Source: Pseudomonadota bacterium (GTDB lineage Bacteria; Pseudomonadota; Alphaproteobacteria; Rhizobiales; Hyphomicrobiaceae). From it: a DNA stretch of 64,000 nucleotides. The notes under the pieces were generated by a model, which had not been told where the DNA came from, did not search any database, and saw nothing but the letters and a program-made list of their open reading frames with translations. Made by a program: the position numbers and the translations under genes. Location of the stretch: contig JAFECE010000007.1 of the NCBI GenBank assembly GCA_018242295.1, positions 219,305 through 283,304 of the forward strand. Direction: 5' to 3'. This document shows, piece after piece, positions 42,368-51,274 of this stretch (position 1 is its first letter; each line of letters starts with the position of its first letter).

Positions 42368-43654
42368 TCATTCCGCAGCAGTCCTCTTTGCGTGGAGCTG
42401 CTCCGCAGCGCGCTCCATGATTTTCCTGGCGACCTTCACCTTGCTCATCTCAGGCCAGCTTTCCACGCCGCTCTGGGTAATGAGATGCACGGTGTTGTTC
42501 TCACCACCCATCACGCCCGTCGAGGGCGAGACGTCGTTGGCGACGATCCAGTCGGCGTTCTTGGATTTTAGTTTCGACTTGGCATAGTCGATAACGTTCT
42601 GCGTTTCAGCCGCAAAACCAATGACAAGACGCGGCCGCTCGGGCCCTTGCCGCGCCACGATTTTCAGAATGTCCGGATTTTCCGTGAGCTTGAGTGTTGG
42701 AGCCCGCGCCTTCTCGGACTTCTTGATCTTCTCGGTCTGAATAGTCTCGACGCGCCAATCGGCGACAGCCGCGGCGAAGACTGCAATATCGGCCGGCAGA
42801 GCCGCCTTCACCGCCTCCAGCATTTCCGCTGCCGTCTTAACGCGAACGATTCTGACGCCACGGGGTTCGGCAAGCGAAACCGGGCCGGTGACGAGCGTCA
42901 CGCGTGCGCCGAGATCGGCCGCGGCGGCCGCGAGTTCGAAACCCTGCTTGCCCGACGAGCGGTTCGCCAGATAGCGGATTGGATCGATGGGTTCGTGCGT
43001 CGGCCCGCTCGTAATGAGGACGTGCCGGCCTTCGAGAACACTGCCGCGTTGGGGCGCCTCTCGCTCGAACACGCCCTCAATGGCTGCGACAAGATCCGGG
43101 ACTTCGACGAGGCGCCCGAGCCCGGCTTCGCCGCGCTCCGCCATCTCACCCGCCGCAGGCCCGATGATCCGGACGCCGTCGGCTTCGAGCTGCGCAACGT
43201 TCCGGCAGGTCGCCGGATGCCGCCACATCGCCGGGTTCATCGCTGGTGCGAGAAGGACGGGCTTGTCAGTCGCGAGCAGAACGGCGGTCGCGAGATCGTC
43301 GGCGTGCCCTCCCGCCATTTTCGCGATGAAATCGGCCGTCGCGGGCGCGACCACGATCAGATCGTTGTCGCGCGCCAGCCTGATGTGTCCAATCTCGCGT
43401 TCGTCATCGAGATCGAAGAGGTCCATCAGCACCCGTTCGTTGGTTAGCGCGCCGACGGAAAGCGGCGTCACGAAATGGTGGGCAGCCTGGGTCATCACCG
43501 CCCGGACATTGTGCCCGCGCTCCTTGAGCCGCCGGATCAGCTCCAGGCACTTATAGGCCGCAATGCCGCCGCCGATGATGAGAAGGATACGCTTGGGCGA
43601 TGACAAATCGTTACGTCCCGTTTCCGCTCGATACACGCCCGCGCTTTTTAGCAT
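42368..43654 (-). CDS. coaBC: Bifunctional phosphopantothenoylcysteine decarboxylase/phosphopantothenate-cysteine ligase
   Basis: Carries out two successive steps of coenzyme A synthesis. The N-terminal flavoprotein CoaC half begins [19 protein letters not shown] and contains [11 protein letters not shown]; the C-terminal CoaB half has [16 protein letters not shown] and AAVADWRV. The length is 428 residues from the ATG at 43654; a TTG at the codon before SSPKR (about 43606) would be nearer the usual start. It is upstream of and probably co-transcribed with dut. Confidence 0.94.
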   Translation of the reverse strand: MLKSAGVYRAETGRNDLSSPKRILLIIGGGIAAYKCLELIRRLKERGHNVRAVMTQAAHHFVTPLSVGALTNERVLMDLFDLDDEREIGHIRLARDNDLIVVAPATADFIAKMAGGHADDLATAVLLATDKPVLLAPAMNPAMWRHPATCRNVAQLEADGVRIIGPAAGEMAERGEAGLGRLVEVPDLVAAIEGVFEREAPQRGSVLEGRHVLITSGPTHEPIDPIRYLANRSSGKQGFELAAAAADLGARVTLVTGPVSLAEPRGVRIVRVKTAAEMLEAVKAALPADIAVFAAAVADWRVETIQTEKIKKSEKARAPTLKLTENPDILKIVARQGPERPRLVIGFAAETQNVIDYAKSKLKSKNADWIVANDVSPSTGVMGGENNTVHLITQSGVESWPEMSKVKVARKIMERAAEQLHAKRTAAE

Positions 43655-43775
43655 ATTCCCGCAAGCCTGAGGTTAAGCCGAGGCCGAAACGGAAAATTTC
43701 CGCCCTTCGTCCCATGCCATTTTCCGGGATTTGGCCTATATGCGCCCTTGCAATGTCTCTCTGAAGGAATTTGCC

Positions 43776-44297
43776 ATGCGTCTTAGAATTCCGGCACTTG
43801 CCGTGCTGGCCGTGCTTGCGCCCGCCCTGGCGGACGCCCACGAGGTGACCGTCAAAGGCGTTACGGTTGCACATCCCTGGGCGCGCGCAACGCCGGAAGG
43901 CGCGAAGGTCGGGTCGGCCTTCGCCGAGATCAAGACGGACAAAGACACCTCCGACCGGCTGATCGGCATCTCGTCCCCTGTCGCCGGACGCGCGGAAATT
44001 CACGCGATGACGATGGAGGGCGATGTCATGAAGATGCGCCGCCTCGACGGCATCAACCTTAAGCCCGGAGAATCCGTCGTTCTGAAGCCGATGGCCAGTC
44101 ACGTGATGCTGTTCGATTTGAAACAGCCGCTGAAGGAGGGCGACCTGGTGAAGCTCACGCTGACCTTCGCCAAGGCCGGCCCCATCGAGGTTGAAGGAAC
44201 GGTCGAGCCGCCTGGCGCCAAGGGCCCCCACGGATTCGACAAGCAGCCGGTTGACGATTCTATGGGCGCAGTGCACGGCGACATGTCACACGAATGA
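43776..44297 (+). CDS. Periplasmic copper chaperone PCuAC
   Basis: Delivers copper(I) to cytochrome oxidase assembly in the periplasm. The signal peptide is MRLRIPALAVLAVLAPALADA. The copper motif HX10MX21HXM is exact: H76, M87, H109 and M111. A His/Met tail (SMGAVHGDMSHE) is also present and may add a second site. The ATG at 43776 has AAGGA eight bases upstream. The length is 173 residues. The other oxidase genes in this window lie 12 kb away. Confidence 0.9.
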   Translation: MRLRIPALAVLAVLAPALADAHEVTVKGVTVAHPWARATPEGAKVGSAFAEIKTDKDTSDRLIGISSPVAGRAEIHAMTMEGDVMKMRRLDGINLKPGESVVLKPMASHVMLFDLKQPLKEGDLVKLTLTFAKAGPIEVEGTVEPPGAKGPHGFDKQPVDDSMGAVHGDMSHE

Positions 44298-44710
44298 AAA
44301 TGACGCCACAATGCAGCTCCGCTGGCGCCCCCGAATGATCATCTTTCAGGCATACGGAAAATGAAAATTATTTATGTCGCGCGGTGACTTGACGCAGAAG
44401 ATTGTTTGGTACATGGTGCCGCCACTTGCGATGGCCGGGACCGGTCGCGAGATAAAAAAAACGAATAAGGTCCAAGTCTAGGGACGATACTACTGGGGTG
44501 GTTCGGTAATGCGAGCCACCCCATTGCAGTTTTGAGCGTCACCGCAACGCCCCCGCCCGCAACATTTCACCCGGATGACAATCGGTGGGCCCCATTTGAC
44601 GGGCTTGAACCGCGCCTCGGCGGCATTCGCGCGCTTGCCTTGATCGGAACGCCTTTCTGACGCCAATAGCGCGCTTTGGATCCTGTGTCGGGGACGCAGA
44701 GAGGGTGAAG
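44298..44710. other. Intergenic segment with a possible small RNA or leader
   Basis: There is no credible protein gene here. TTGACG (44389-44394) is followed 15-17 bases later by TACATG/CATGGT. A short A-rich stretch lies near 44454-44461. A hairpin with a weak T tract occupies 44494-44533. The remaining part (44534-44710) is GC-rich and shows nothing else. Either an unannotated small RNA or the leader of the downstream symporter gene is possible. Confidence 0.4.
44494..44523 (+). terminator. Terminator-like hairpin in the 44.3-44.7 kb spacer
   Basis: TGGGGTGG (44494-44501) pairs perfectly with CCACCCCA (44516-44523), and the stem can continue inward as TTCG/CGAG with one wobble pair. TTGCAGTTTT follows, with four Ts at 44530-44533. 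It could end a small RNA starting near 44420, or attenuate the symporter. Confidence 0.45.
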
Positions 44711-46642
44711 ATGGGTTTGGGGGATATTGCCGGCGCCAGCCGGCCTTCAGGTCGCCTGCTACTGGCGAGCTTGCTGATTTGGCTGATCCTGTCGGTCGCG
44801 CTGCCGCTGTCGGCGCTGACGCTCAATGTTTTCCGCTTTGGCGGTTTTCCGCTCGGTTTCTGGATTGCTGCGCAAGGCGCAATCATCGGCCTCGTTGCGT
44901 TGGTTGCGGTCTATGCCTGGAGAGCCGGCGGCGTGCCGGTGCGCGAGGGCATTCGCCCGGCCCTGATATTCGCTGGCGAGATCGTTGGCGCCGTCGCGCT
45001 CTTGGGCTTCACCGGCTACATTGCGGCGATGGGCTATGACGGACTGGCGCTGCCGCTCGGTCTTGTTGCCGGTGTCGCCCTGCTCGCAATCCTCGTAGCG
45101 CCGCGCTTCGTTCTCTATCCCGTGCAATCGATCAGCGGATTTTTCGCGATCCGTTACGGCGGAAGCCTGACGCGTCGCTTCGCGTTCCTCATCGCTTTGT
45201 CGGCGACAATTCTGCTCCTCGCCGCTGATCTGCGGGCCGGTTCTCTTGGCCTGCAGAGCCTCGTTGGCGTTCCCCTGCACCAGGCTATTCTCGGTCTCGC
45301 GCTCGCCATCGCTGCAACGTGGCTCACAGGAACATTTCTCGCCCCCGCAAAAATGAGTGGCGGCCTCGGCTTTATCGTTGTCTTCACCGGCTTGCTCGCG
45401 ACCTTGATCGCACTCGCTCTGTTTTCGAACGGTTCGCCGATACCGCACCTCTCGCTGGGTTCCGCGCTCGAGAGTCACGCCAACCTCAATCAGGCGCTTG
45501 TCGTCAATCGACTGTCGGACGTGAAGTCGTTGACGCCGATGACGTCGCCCTTCCTACAGCTATCGATGCGGAATTTTGCCGGTCTCTTGCTCGCCGTCGC
45601 ACTCGGCGTGGTCGCGGCTCCGCATCTTCTCGGACGGCACGTATCGCAATCGGCGGTCGCGCCGGGCGGCGCGGTGAAGCGCACGGCCTTAGCGCTCGTC
45701 GGCGTGGCAATCCTCATCGCCAGCCTTCCGCCGCTCGCCCTCTACAGTCGCATCGGCTTCGAAGAAACGATGTCGAAAGGCATAGAAATCGCGGCCATTC
45801 CGCAATCCTTCGCCGAAGCGAGCGCACTCGGCTGGGTAAAGGTTTGCGATCAAACGTCCCCGGCAACAGCCGATCTCGCCGCCGCCTGCACGAAAGCCTC
45901 CGGACAGCGCGGCTTCCTGCGTCTCCAGGATCTCGCCTTCACGACCGACGGCTTCGTCGTCGCGGCGCCGATGATCTCGGGCCTCAATCCGAAGCTCGAA
46001 TACCCACTCTTGCTCGGCGTCATCCTGGCATCGGTGCTCGTTGGCAATTCGCTCATGTCCAGCATCGTCGTCGCCGACAGCGAGATCAGGGCGAAACGCG
46101 AAGAACGCGCGCCGGGGCTTGATTTCCGTTCCGTCGCGATCGCCGGCTTTCTGCTCGTCGCTGGGGCCGTGCTGGCGCTCTCTTCGGCCATAGGAACCGG
46201 ACTCCTCGCGGCGGAAGGCTTCGCGTTGCTGGCCGCAGGCATTTTCCCCTCGCTCGTGCTTGGCCTGCACTGGCGCCACATGAACGCTGCGGGCGCCATC
46301 GCCGCGATGCTCGTTGGAACGCTGATCACCGCTCTTTATCTGCTCGGTGTGCACCTCTGGCCGGTCGAACTGTTCTCCATCACGGGCGGCCTCTCGGATG
46401 CCCCGCCGATGGCCGCAAAGCGCTTCGCTGAGCTCCAAGCCGCGCTCGCCGCGGCAACGACCCCCGAAGCTGTAGCGCTCGCCCGCGCCGCGCTCGCCAA
46501 ACACGTCACGACCATCGCGAACTGGGGCGGGCTGAAGCCCGCAGCCATCACGCTCGTGGCGGTGCCAGCGAGCTTCGTAGCCGGCCTCTTGATCAGCCTG
46601 CTGCTCCGGCCGGGAAAAAAGAAAGAACAAGCGCCCGCCTGA
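44711..46642 (+). CDS. Sodium:solute symporter with fused DUF4212-like small subunit
   Basis: A 643-residue membrane protein. Residues about 14-75 (LLLASLLIWLILSVALPL, GGFPLGFWIAAQGAIIG) match the DUF4212-type small subunit of VC_2705-like symporters, which is normally a separate protein. The remainder is an SSS-family transporter with about 12 helices, including VLYPVQSISGFFAIRYGG and VLASVLVGNSLMSSIVVADSE. The substrate may be a carboxylate such as acetate, by family only. The ATG at 44711 has GAGAGGG upstream; GTG 44705 is an alternative. Confidence 0.8.
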   Translation: MGLGDIAGASRPSGRLLLASLLIWLILSVALPLSALTLNVFRFGGFPLGFWIAAQGAIIGLVALVAVYAWRAGGVPVREGIRPALIFAGEIVGAVALLGFTGYIAAMGYDGLALPLGLVAGVALLAILVAPRFVLYPVQSISGFFAIRYGGSLTRRFAFLIALSATILLLAADLRAGSLGLQSLVGVPLHQAILGLALAIAATWLTGTFLAPAKMSGGLGFIVVFTGLLATLIALALFSNGSPIPHLSLGSALESHANLNQALVVNRLSDVKSLTPMTSPFLQLSMRNFAGLLLAVALGVVAAPHLLGRHVSQSAVAPGGAVKRTALALVGVAILIASLPPLALYSRIGFEETMSKGIEIAAIPQSFAEASALGWVKVCDQTSPATADLAAACTKASGQRGFLRLQDLAFTTDGFVVAAPMISGLNPKLEYPLLLGVILASVLVGNSLMSSIVVADSEIRAKREERAPGLDFRSVAIAGFLLVAGAVLALSSAIGTGLLAAEGFALLAAGIFPSLVLGLHWRHMNAAGAIAAMLVGTLITALYLLGVHLWPVELFSITGGLSDAPPMAAKRFAELQAALAAATTPEAVALARAALAKHVTTIANWGGLKPAAITLVAVPASFVAGLLISLLLRPGKKKEQAPA

Positions 46643-46727
46643 AACCTTCGCGCGCGGAAGCGAGTCGCCTAGAGTTGCACGCGGGCTGACGCCCATGAGC
46701 TGCAGCAACGCATGGCGGCACAAACCC

Positions 46728-48227
46728 ATGGCGGACGTGATTTACGATCTCCTCGTGATCGGCGGCGGCATCAACGGCGCCGGCATCGCTGCCGACGCGG
46801 CCATGCGTGGACTGACCGTTTTCCTTGCCGAGGCGGACGACCTCGCCGGGGCAACGTCATCGGCAAGCTCCAAGCTGATTCACGGCGGCCTGAGATACCT
46901 CGAGCACTTTGAATTCCGCCTCGTTCGCGAAGCCCTAGCCGAACGCGAAGTCCTTCTTGCGAAGGCCCCGCACATCATCCGTCCAATGCGCTTCATCCTG
47001 CCAAAGGCCGCTGGCATGCGCAGCGAGCTGATGATGCGCGCGGGGTTATTTCTCTACGATCATCTCGCATTCCGGAAATCCCTCGACGCCTCGCACACGA
47101 TCGATTTGCGGCGTGATCCGGCCGGCACACCTCTGATCTCTGACATGGAGCGCGGTTTCACGTATTGGGACTGCGCCGTCGATGATTCCCGGCTTGTCGT
47201 TCTGAACGCGATCGCCGCGCGCGAAGCGGGTGCCCGGATCGAAACCCGAACTCCCGTCACCGCATTGAAAATCGAAGACGGCCTTTGGACCGCAACACGC
47301 GGAAACGCGGGTCGCGGCATCGCCGCCCGGGCAGTCGTCAATGCTGCGGGACCTTGGGTCGCAAAGGTAGCCGCGCTCGCGAACGGCTCAGGGCCCGCAC
47401 GGCCCCCGAATGTGAGGCTCGTCAAAGGCAGTCATATTACGGTGCCGCGCATTGATGGCGCCGATGATGCGTACACGTTCCAAAACCGCGACGGTCGCAT
47501 CGTCTTCGCATTGCCGTTCGAAGAGACGTTCACGATGATCGGCACGACGGAGGAAGCGTTCGCTGGCGATCCACGAAACGCAACGCCCTCGCGCGACGAA
47601 GAAGCTTACCTGCTCGAGGCCGCCAATCGCTTTTTTCGAAAGTCCCTGACCCATCGGGACATCGTCTGGAGTTTCGCCGGTGTCCGTCCGCTCGATGAGG
47701 ACGGCAGCGAAACAGCCTCTGCCGTGAGCCGCGACTACCGCCTCGAATTTGACGCGACCGCCTCGCCGCCGCTGCTTCACGTCATCGGCGGAAAGATCAC
47801 GACCTACAGGAAGCTCGCGGAAGCGGCGTTGAAAATGTTGAAACCGCACTTTCCGCAAATGCTGGAGGGACGCACGCGGACGACGCCCCTGCCAGGCGGC
47901 GATCTCGACGGCCGGACGTTCGACACGTGGCTCGACGACTTCGCACGCGATAACGAGCAGTTCGAACCGGATTTCCTTCGCCACCTCGCCCGCCGCCACG
48001 GCACGCGATCATCGAAGATCATCGACGGCGCACGATCAGAAATGGATCTCGGCGAAAACTTCGGCGGCGGACTGACCGCGCGCGAGGTCGCCTATCTCAA
48101 AACGGAAGAATGGGCGGAAACGGCAACCGACGTTCTTTGGCGGCGAACCAAGACAGGCTTGCATCTCTCATCGAACGACAGCGCCCACGCCGCCGATCGA
48201 ATCCAAGCCTGTCTCGACAAATCCTGA
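46728..48227 (+). CDS. glpD: Aerobic glycerol-3-phosphate dehydrogenase
   Basis: A membrane-associated FAD enzyme that oxidises glycerol 3-phosphate to dihydroxyacetone phosphate and feeds the quinone pool. The FAD motif is GGGINGAG at 12-19 (YDLLVIGGGINGAGIAADA), followed by SSASSKLIHGGLRYLE, which is a GlpD signature. The ATG at 46728 starts at the family N-terminus and gives 499 residues; ATG 46695 is an alternative. No glpK, glpF or glpR is adjacent. Confidence 0.93.
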   Translation: MADVIYDLLVIGGGINGAGIAADAAMRGLTVFLAEADDLAGATSSASSKLIHGGLRYLEHFEFRLVREALAEREVLLAKAPHIIRPMRFILPKAAGMRSELMMRAGLFLYDHLAFRKSLDASHTIDLRRDPAGTPLISDMERGFTYWDCAVDDSRLVVLNAIAAREAGARIETRTPVTALKIEDGLWTATRGNAGRGIAARAVVNAAGPWVAKVAALANGSGPARPPNVRLVKGSHITVPRIDGADDAYTFQNRDGRIVFALPFEETFTMIGTTEEAFAGDPRNATPSRDEEAYLLEAANRFFRKSLTHRDIVWSFAGVRPLDEDGSETASAVSRDYRLEFDATASPPLLHVIGGKITTYRKLAEAALKMLKPHFPQMLEGRTRTTPLPGGDLDGRTFDTWLDDFARDNEQFEPDFLRHLARRHGTRSSKIIDGARSEMDLGENFGGGLTAREVAYLKTEEWAETATDVLWRRTKTGLHLSSNDSAHAADRIQACLDKS

Positions 48228-48258
48228 CGAAGGCCCAGGACCCTCTTATAGAGCGCCC

Positions 48259-48777
48259 TTACATCATGCGCCGGCGCGAAGCGCGAAGCGCACACGTCGC
48301 GGGGCAAACCGAATCCGCGCACAGCATTTGATTGGTGCTGCGAAGGGCAGCCGCGAGCGCGAGCGCACCGTTCAGCGTGTCGCCTATATCCTCCGAGCCA
48401 ATCAACGCTGAGACCGACGCCTTCAGCGCTTGCCGCTCGCCATGCTGGCACGCGGCGATGATCGAGATCGCCAGACACTCGTCGCGGCAGAAGCTGCGAC
48501 AACCGGCCGGTGAGATTTCGATATCACGCTGCGCGTTTGCTTTCACCGCGCGAACGAACTTCGAGAGATCGAGCAGCAGCGTCTTAGCCTTCTCGGGACC
48601 GAGTATGCCTGAAAACGTGTTCCACGCATCTTCCCAGCACTTGATGTCGCCGGTCGATAAGCCCGCAAGCCAACAGCGGAAGCCGACGCCGACCAGTCGC
48701 TCCGGCGCGCGCGCAGGAAGCGGCACGATCTTGGCCGAGCGGGCAACATGTCCAACATTCGATGCCGAATTAGCCAT
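48259..48777 (-). CDS. Conserved-looking protein of unknown function
   Basis: I do not recognise this 172-residue protein. It appears cytosolic, with no signal peptide or membrane segment, and has several cysteines (FRCWLAGL, KCWEDAWNTF, GCRSFCRDECLAIS, CATCALR is not certain in frame). The ATG at 48777 has GGAGG upstream, and codon composition resembles the neighbours. It is convergent with glpD. A longer reading to 48894 lacks support. Confidence 0.6.
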   Translation of the reverse strand: MANSASNVGHVARSAKIVPLPARAPERLVGVGFRCWLAGLSTGDIKCWEDAWNTFSGILGPEKAKTLLLDLSKFVRAVKANAQRDIEISPAGCRSFCRDECLAISIIAACQHGERQALKASVSALIGSEDIGDTLNGALALAAALRSTNQMLCADSVCPATCALRASRRRMM

Positions 48778-49079
48778 GGCTGCAAACCTCCGCCGGAACG
48801 CGCGCGCTTGCGGCGCATGAGCTGAACAGCCTATGGGCGAAGAAGGGATTGGCGCTGACGAGCGCACTTGCAGGAAGAACCATTTCGACTCCAATAATCA
48901 GGGTTCAAGGCCCCGGTATCGGTTGGCGCCAAGCGAATGGCGCGGGCGTCGCTATGACGGCCTGACTTGAGCTAGCGCGAGGACGGTGGCCCGGTCAACC
49001 ATTTGTAGGCCGCGTCGTTTACATTAGAATTTTTATAATTTTCAACTAGCTACCCGCCGTTATCGGAGGGCTGGGCCAG
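48778..49079. other. Intergenic segment, no gene seen
   Basis: This 302-base gap lies between the histidine kinase 3' end and the unknown protein on the same strand. It holds a perfect 10-bp palindrome TTGGCGCCAA (48923-48932), and an A/T-rich patch near 49020-49045. A weak minus-strand promoter such as TTGACC-N17-CTAGCT may serve the unknown gene. No open frame is convincing. Confidence 0.45.
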
Positions 49080-50288
49080 TCACTCGAACCGGCGTGTGAA
49101 GTCGCCGAAAATGATCAGCGCCGCGGTTCCACCTTCGGCCGCGCTTTCGATCTCGAACTCCGCGCCCATATCACGAACGAGCCGTTCGACGAGTGGCAGG
49201 CCGATGCCGGTGCTGTGAGCCCAAGGAGGCTGCAACTCTGCGGCGGAAGCCTTGTAGGAAGGCGAACGTGTTCCGGTCATGCCGCAGCCCGTGTCGCTGA
49301 CGACGAGGAAAACGCGCCCATCGCCGACATGCCCGGTCGCGACGCGAACATCGCCGCCCCGCGGCGTGAATTTGATGGCATTCGTCAGAAGGTTCAGCAG
49401 GATTTGCCGTAGCGCCGTCGGATTGGCAACGACATGCGGACGTGCCCCGTTGCTCTCGAACGTGAGGTTCAATCCGCACGATTGAGCCAGCGCCTGCACA
49501 CTCGACACCGTGCGTTCGACGATCGCATTGAGATCGAGCGCAATGAGCCGAGCGACCGGAACGCTCGTCGTCCGTGCGCCGTCCGAAAGCAACGCGGTGA
49601 TGACGTCGAGCGCGTGCGTCGCGCTTTCGTGAATGTCGGCCGCGTAGTTCCGATACCGCTCGTTTTTCATCTCGCCCAATCGCTCGTCGCGCATGATCTC
49701 GGCTGCAGCGGCAATAGCCGTCAGCGGCGTCTTGAGTTCATGTGCGAGCTTCGCGAGATGATCGGCATCCAGAACCAGGATCGGCTTGGGTGCGGCGGCA
49801 TTCGCAGCCGAAACCTCCGCCGCTCCGAGCGCTTCGATCTCGGCGCCTATCGCGGCATAGACTGGATTGAGATCACCAGCGTCGGATGGCGTCGTCGCCG
49901 ACGGTACATCGCCCTCGTCGACATACAGCAGCAGAACCTTCGAGCCCTTCTTGCCCTGCTTCGCCACGCGGCACTGCAATCGCTTCAAGAGGCCATTGCT
50001 CCAGAAAGCCAGCGTCTCGAGCCCGCCTTTGCGGAAATCGCCCTCGGCCGCGATCTGCCGCAGCCGCGTCAGCGCCGGAGTTTTGGGATCGATGGCAATC
50101 GGAAATGACGCGTAGGGAAACAGCCCGAGCGCGGCAGCGCCGGACGCGGTCGCAGCAATAATCTCGGCCGCTTCCGGATCGATGGTGACGACGGCCTGCG
50201 CTTTGCCGGCTTGCGACGCTGGCGCGACATCCCGTGCCGCCAGATCATCGCGCCGGCTCGGCATTGCGGGTTTAGCGGGGACCGCCAT
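49080..50288 (-). CDS. Soluble histidine kinase without adjacent response regulator
   Basis: A 402-residue cytosolic sensor kinase. The N-terminal 130 residues look PAS-like, with no membrane helix. The HisKA H-box is H183 (KLAHELKTPLTAI). The HATPase motifs are NLLTNAIKFTP (N303), SDTGCGM (D332), and GIGLPLVERL (361-370). No response regulator is encoded next to it. The signal is probably internal. The ATG at 50288 was chosen; TTG 50309 adds seven residues. Confidence 0.85.
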   Translation of the reverse strand: MAVPAKPAMPSRRDDLAARDVAPASQAGKAQAVVTIDPEAAEIIAATASGAAALGLFPYASFPIAIDPKTPALTRLRQIAAEGDFRKGGLETLAFWSNGLLKRLQCRVAKQGKKGSKVLLLYVDEGDVPSATTPSDAGDLNPVYAAIGAEIEALGAAEVSAANAAAPKPILVLDADHLAKLAHELKTPLTAIAAAAEIMRDERLGEMKNERYRNYAADIHESATHALDVITALLSDGARTTSVPVARLIALDLNAIVERTVSSVQALAQSCGLNLTFESNGARPHVVANPTALRQILLNLLTNAIKFTPRGGDVRVATGHVGDGRVFLVVSDTGCGMTGTRSPSYKASAAELQPPWAHSTGIGLPLVERLVRDMGAEFEIESAAEGGTAALIIFGDFTRRFE

Positions 50289-50396
50289 GGTCAAGAGCGC
50301 CCGTTCCAAAGGCTCATTCGCAACGCATCACGATGATCTACGTGATTTGCGAGGCCCCAGAACGGGAAACGCGTGATTTTCCACTGTCTTCGGCGG

Positions 50397-50468
50397 CGGC
50401 GTAGAGCCCAGCTCGAGCACTACGCCGGGGCGCTATCCCAGGTTGCAATCTCGGGTAGTGCCGGAGCT
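50397..50468 (-). promoter_or_regulatory. Structured spacer with two competing hairpins
   Basis: Hairpin A pairs CGGCGTAG (50397-50404) with CTACGCCG (50420-50427). Hairpin B pairs AGCTC-GA-GCACTAC (50410-50423) with GTAGTGC-CG-GAGCT (50455-50468), 12 pairs with a symmetric two-by-two internal loop. The CTAC segment (50420-50423) is shared, so the two cannot form together. It lies downstream of the 64-residue gene and upstream of the kinase on the transcribed strand. Regulation by structure switching is inference. Confidence 0.4.
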
Positions 50469-50477
50469 AGGCCACGC

Positions 50478-50672
50478 CTAGGCGGCCTTGCTGAGAACGG
50501 CCGCGCGCAGCTTTTCGGGGTCGCGCTCGCCTTGATCGGCCAAATCGAACAACTTCTCGATAATATCGTCTTCGGCAATATTGAGCGCCCGCGCGTGGGC
50601 CTCGTCGATGATGCTCTTCAGCAGCCGATGCAGGTCTTTAAGCTCGTCCGAGCTATATGGGCATAGCGTCAT
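50478..50672 (-). CDS. Small protein of unknown function
   Basis: A 64-residue protein, mostly helical by composition, acidic, with no signal or membrane segment (begins MTLCPYSSDELKDLHRLLKSI). It looks like a small conserved alphaproteobacterial protein but is not named here. The ATG at 50672 lies within a longer reading frame whose upstream part is not credible. A GGGGG tract lies about 12 bases upstream. It sits between the orphan kinase and tRNA-His. Confidence 0.55.
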   Translation of the reverse strand: MTLCPYSSDELKDLHRLLKSIIDEAHARALNIAEDDIIEKLFDLADQGERDPEKLRAAVLSKAA

Positions 50673-50977
50673 GGGTGTCTGTATTCCCCCCGGAAACAGG
50701 TTGGTGGGCCTCCCGCCAGGCCAGTGAACGCAACCGCACCGCAAGGGTTCCTCGCGTTGCGTGTACGATGTGAAGGACGCCCAAAAACGGGTAAACTCAA
50801 GGCAAGAGCCATACGTCGCTCTTGACCCCTGGCTCCCGCTGTGTTGGAACCACGCGTCGCGTGCGCTCCCTGAGGTGCGCCCGGCAATCGGGATTAATTC
50901 AAAGCGCGACGACGCGGTGATTTGCACGTGCAACGCCCCGCCAGATCGCACTAAAATCATCCCAGGCCTTTTGGCGT
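50673..50977. other. Intergenic segment upstream of tRNA-His
   Basis: No protein gene was accepted in this 305-base gap. A perfect 12-bp palindrome TTGCACGTGCAA lies at 50922-50933, and a TAAAAT box at 50953-50958 is a plausible -10 for tRNA-His, with only a weak -35. The long minus-strand reading here is an extension of the small gene to the left and has no support. Confidence 0.45.
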
Positions 50978-51054
50978 GCCGCCTTAGCTCAGTTGGTTAG
51001 AGCGCTAGATTGTGGATCTAGAGGTCCCCGGTTCAACTCTGGGAGGCGGTACCA
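50978..51054 (+). tRNA. tRNA-His (GTG anticodon)
   Basis: A full cloverleaf of 77 bases is encoded with the terminal CCA (51052-51054). Acceptor stem GCCGCCT/AGGCGGT closes with a G1-U72 wobble. The D arm is GCTC-AGTTGGTTA-GAGC, the anticodon stem-loop is CTAGA-TTGTGGA-TCTAG with anticodon GTG, and the T arm is CCCGG-TTCAACT-CTGGG. The base before G1 is T and the discriminator is A73, so the G-1/C73 pair of most bacterial tRNA-His is absent. This is the known alphaproteobacterial form. Confidence 0.95.
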
Positions 51055-51274
51055 TAACGATATCAGGGGTATTAGCCTCTGGCCTAAGGCGCGTTTTCCC
51101 TCGAAATAGAGCGAACACAACATTTTATAACTGCTTTGCTTTGTTCGCGCTGGTTGGAAAACTCTAACGCAACCAAGCCGCGTTGCTTGAGATGAGCTAA
51201 GGCGGCCGAGGTCTCGATCTGTCCAGAATCAGGCTAAGAAACTCCGCTTACTTCCTTTAGACCAGGAGGCATCC

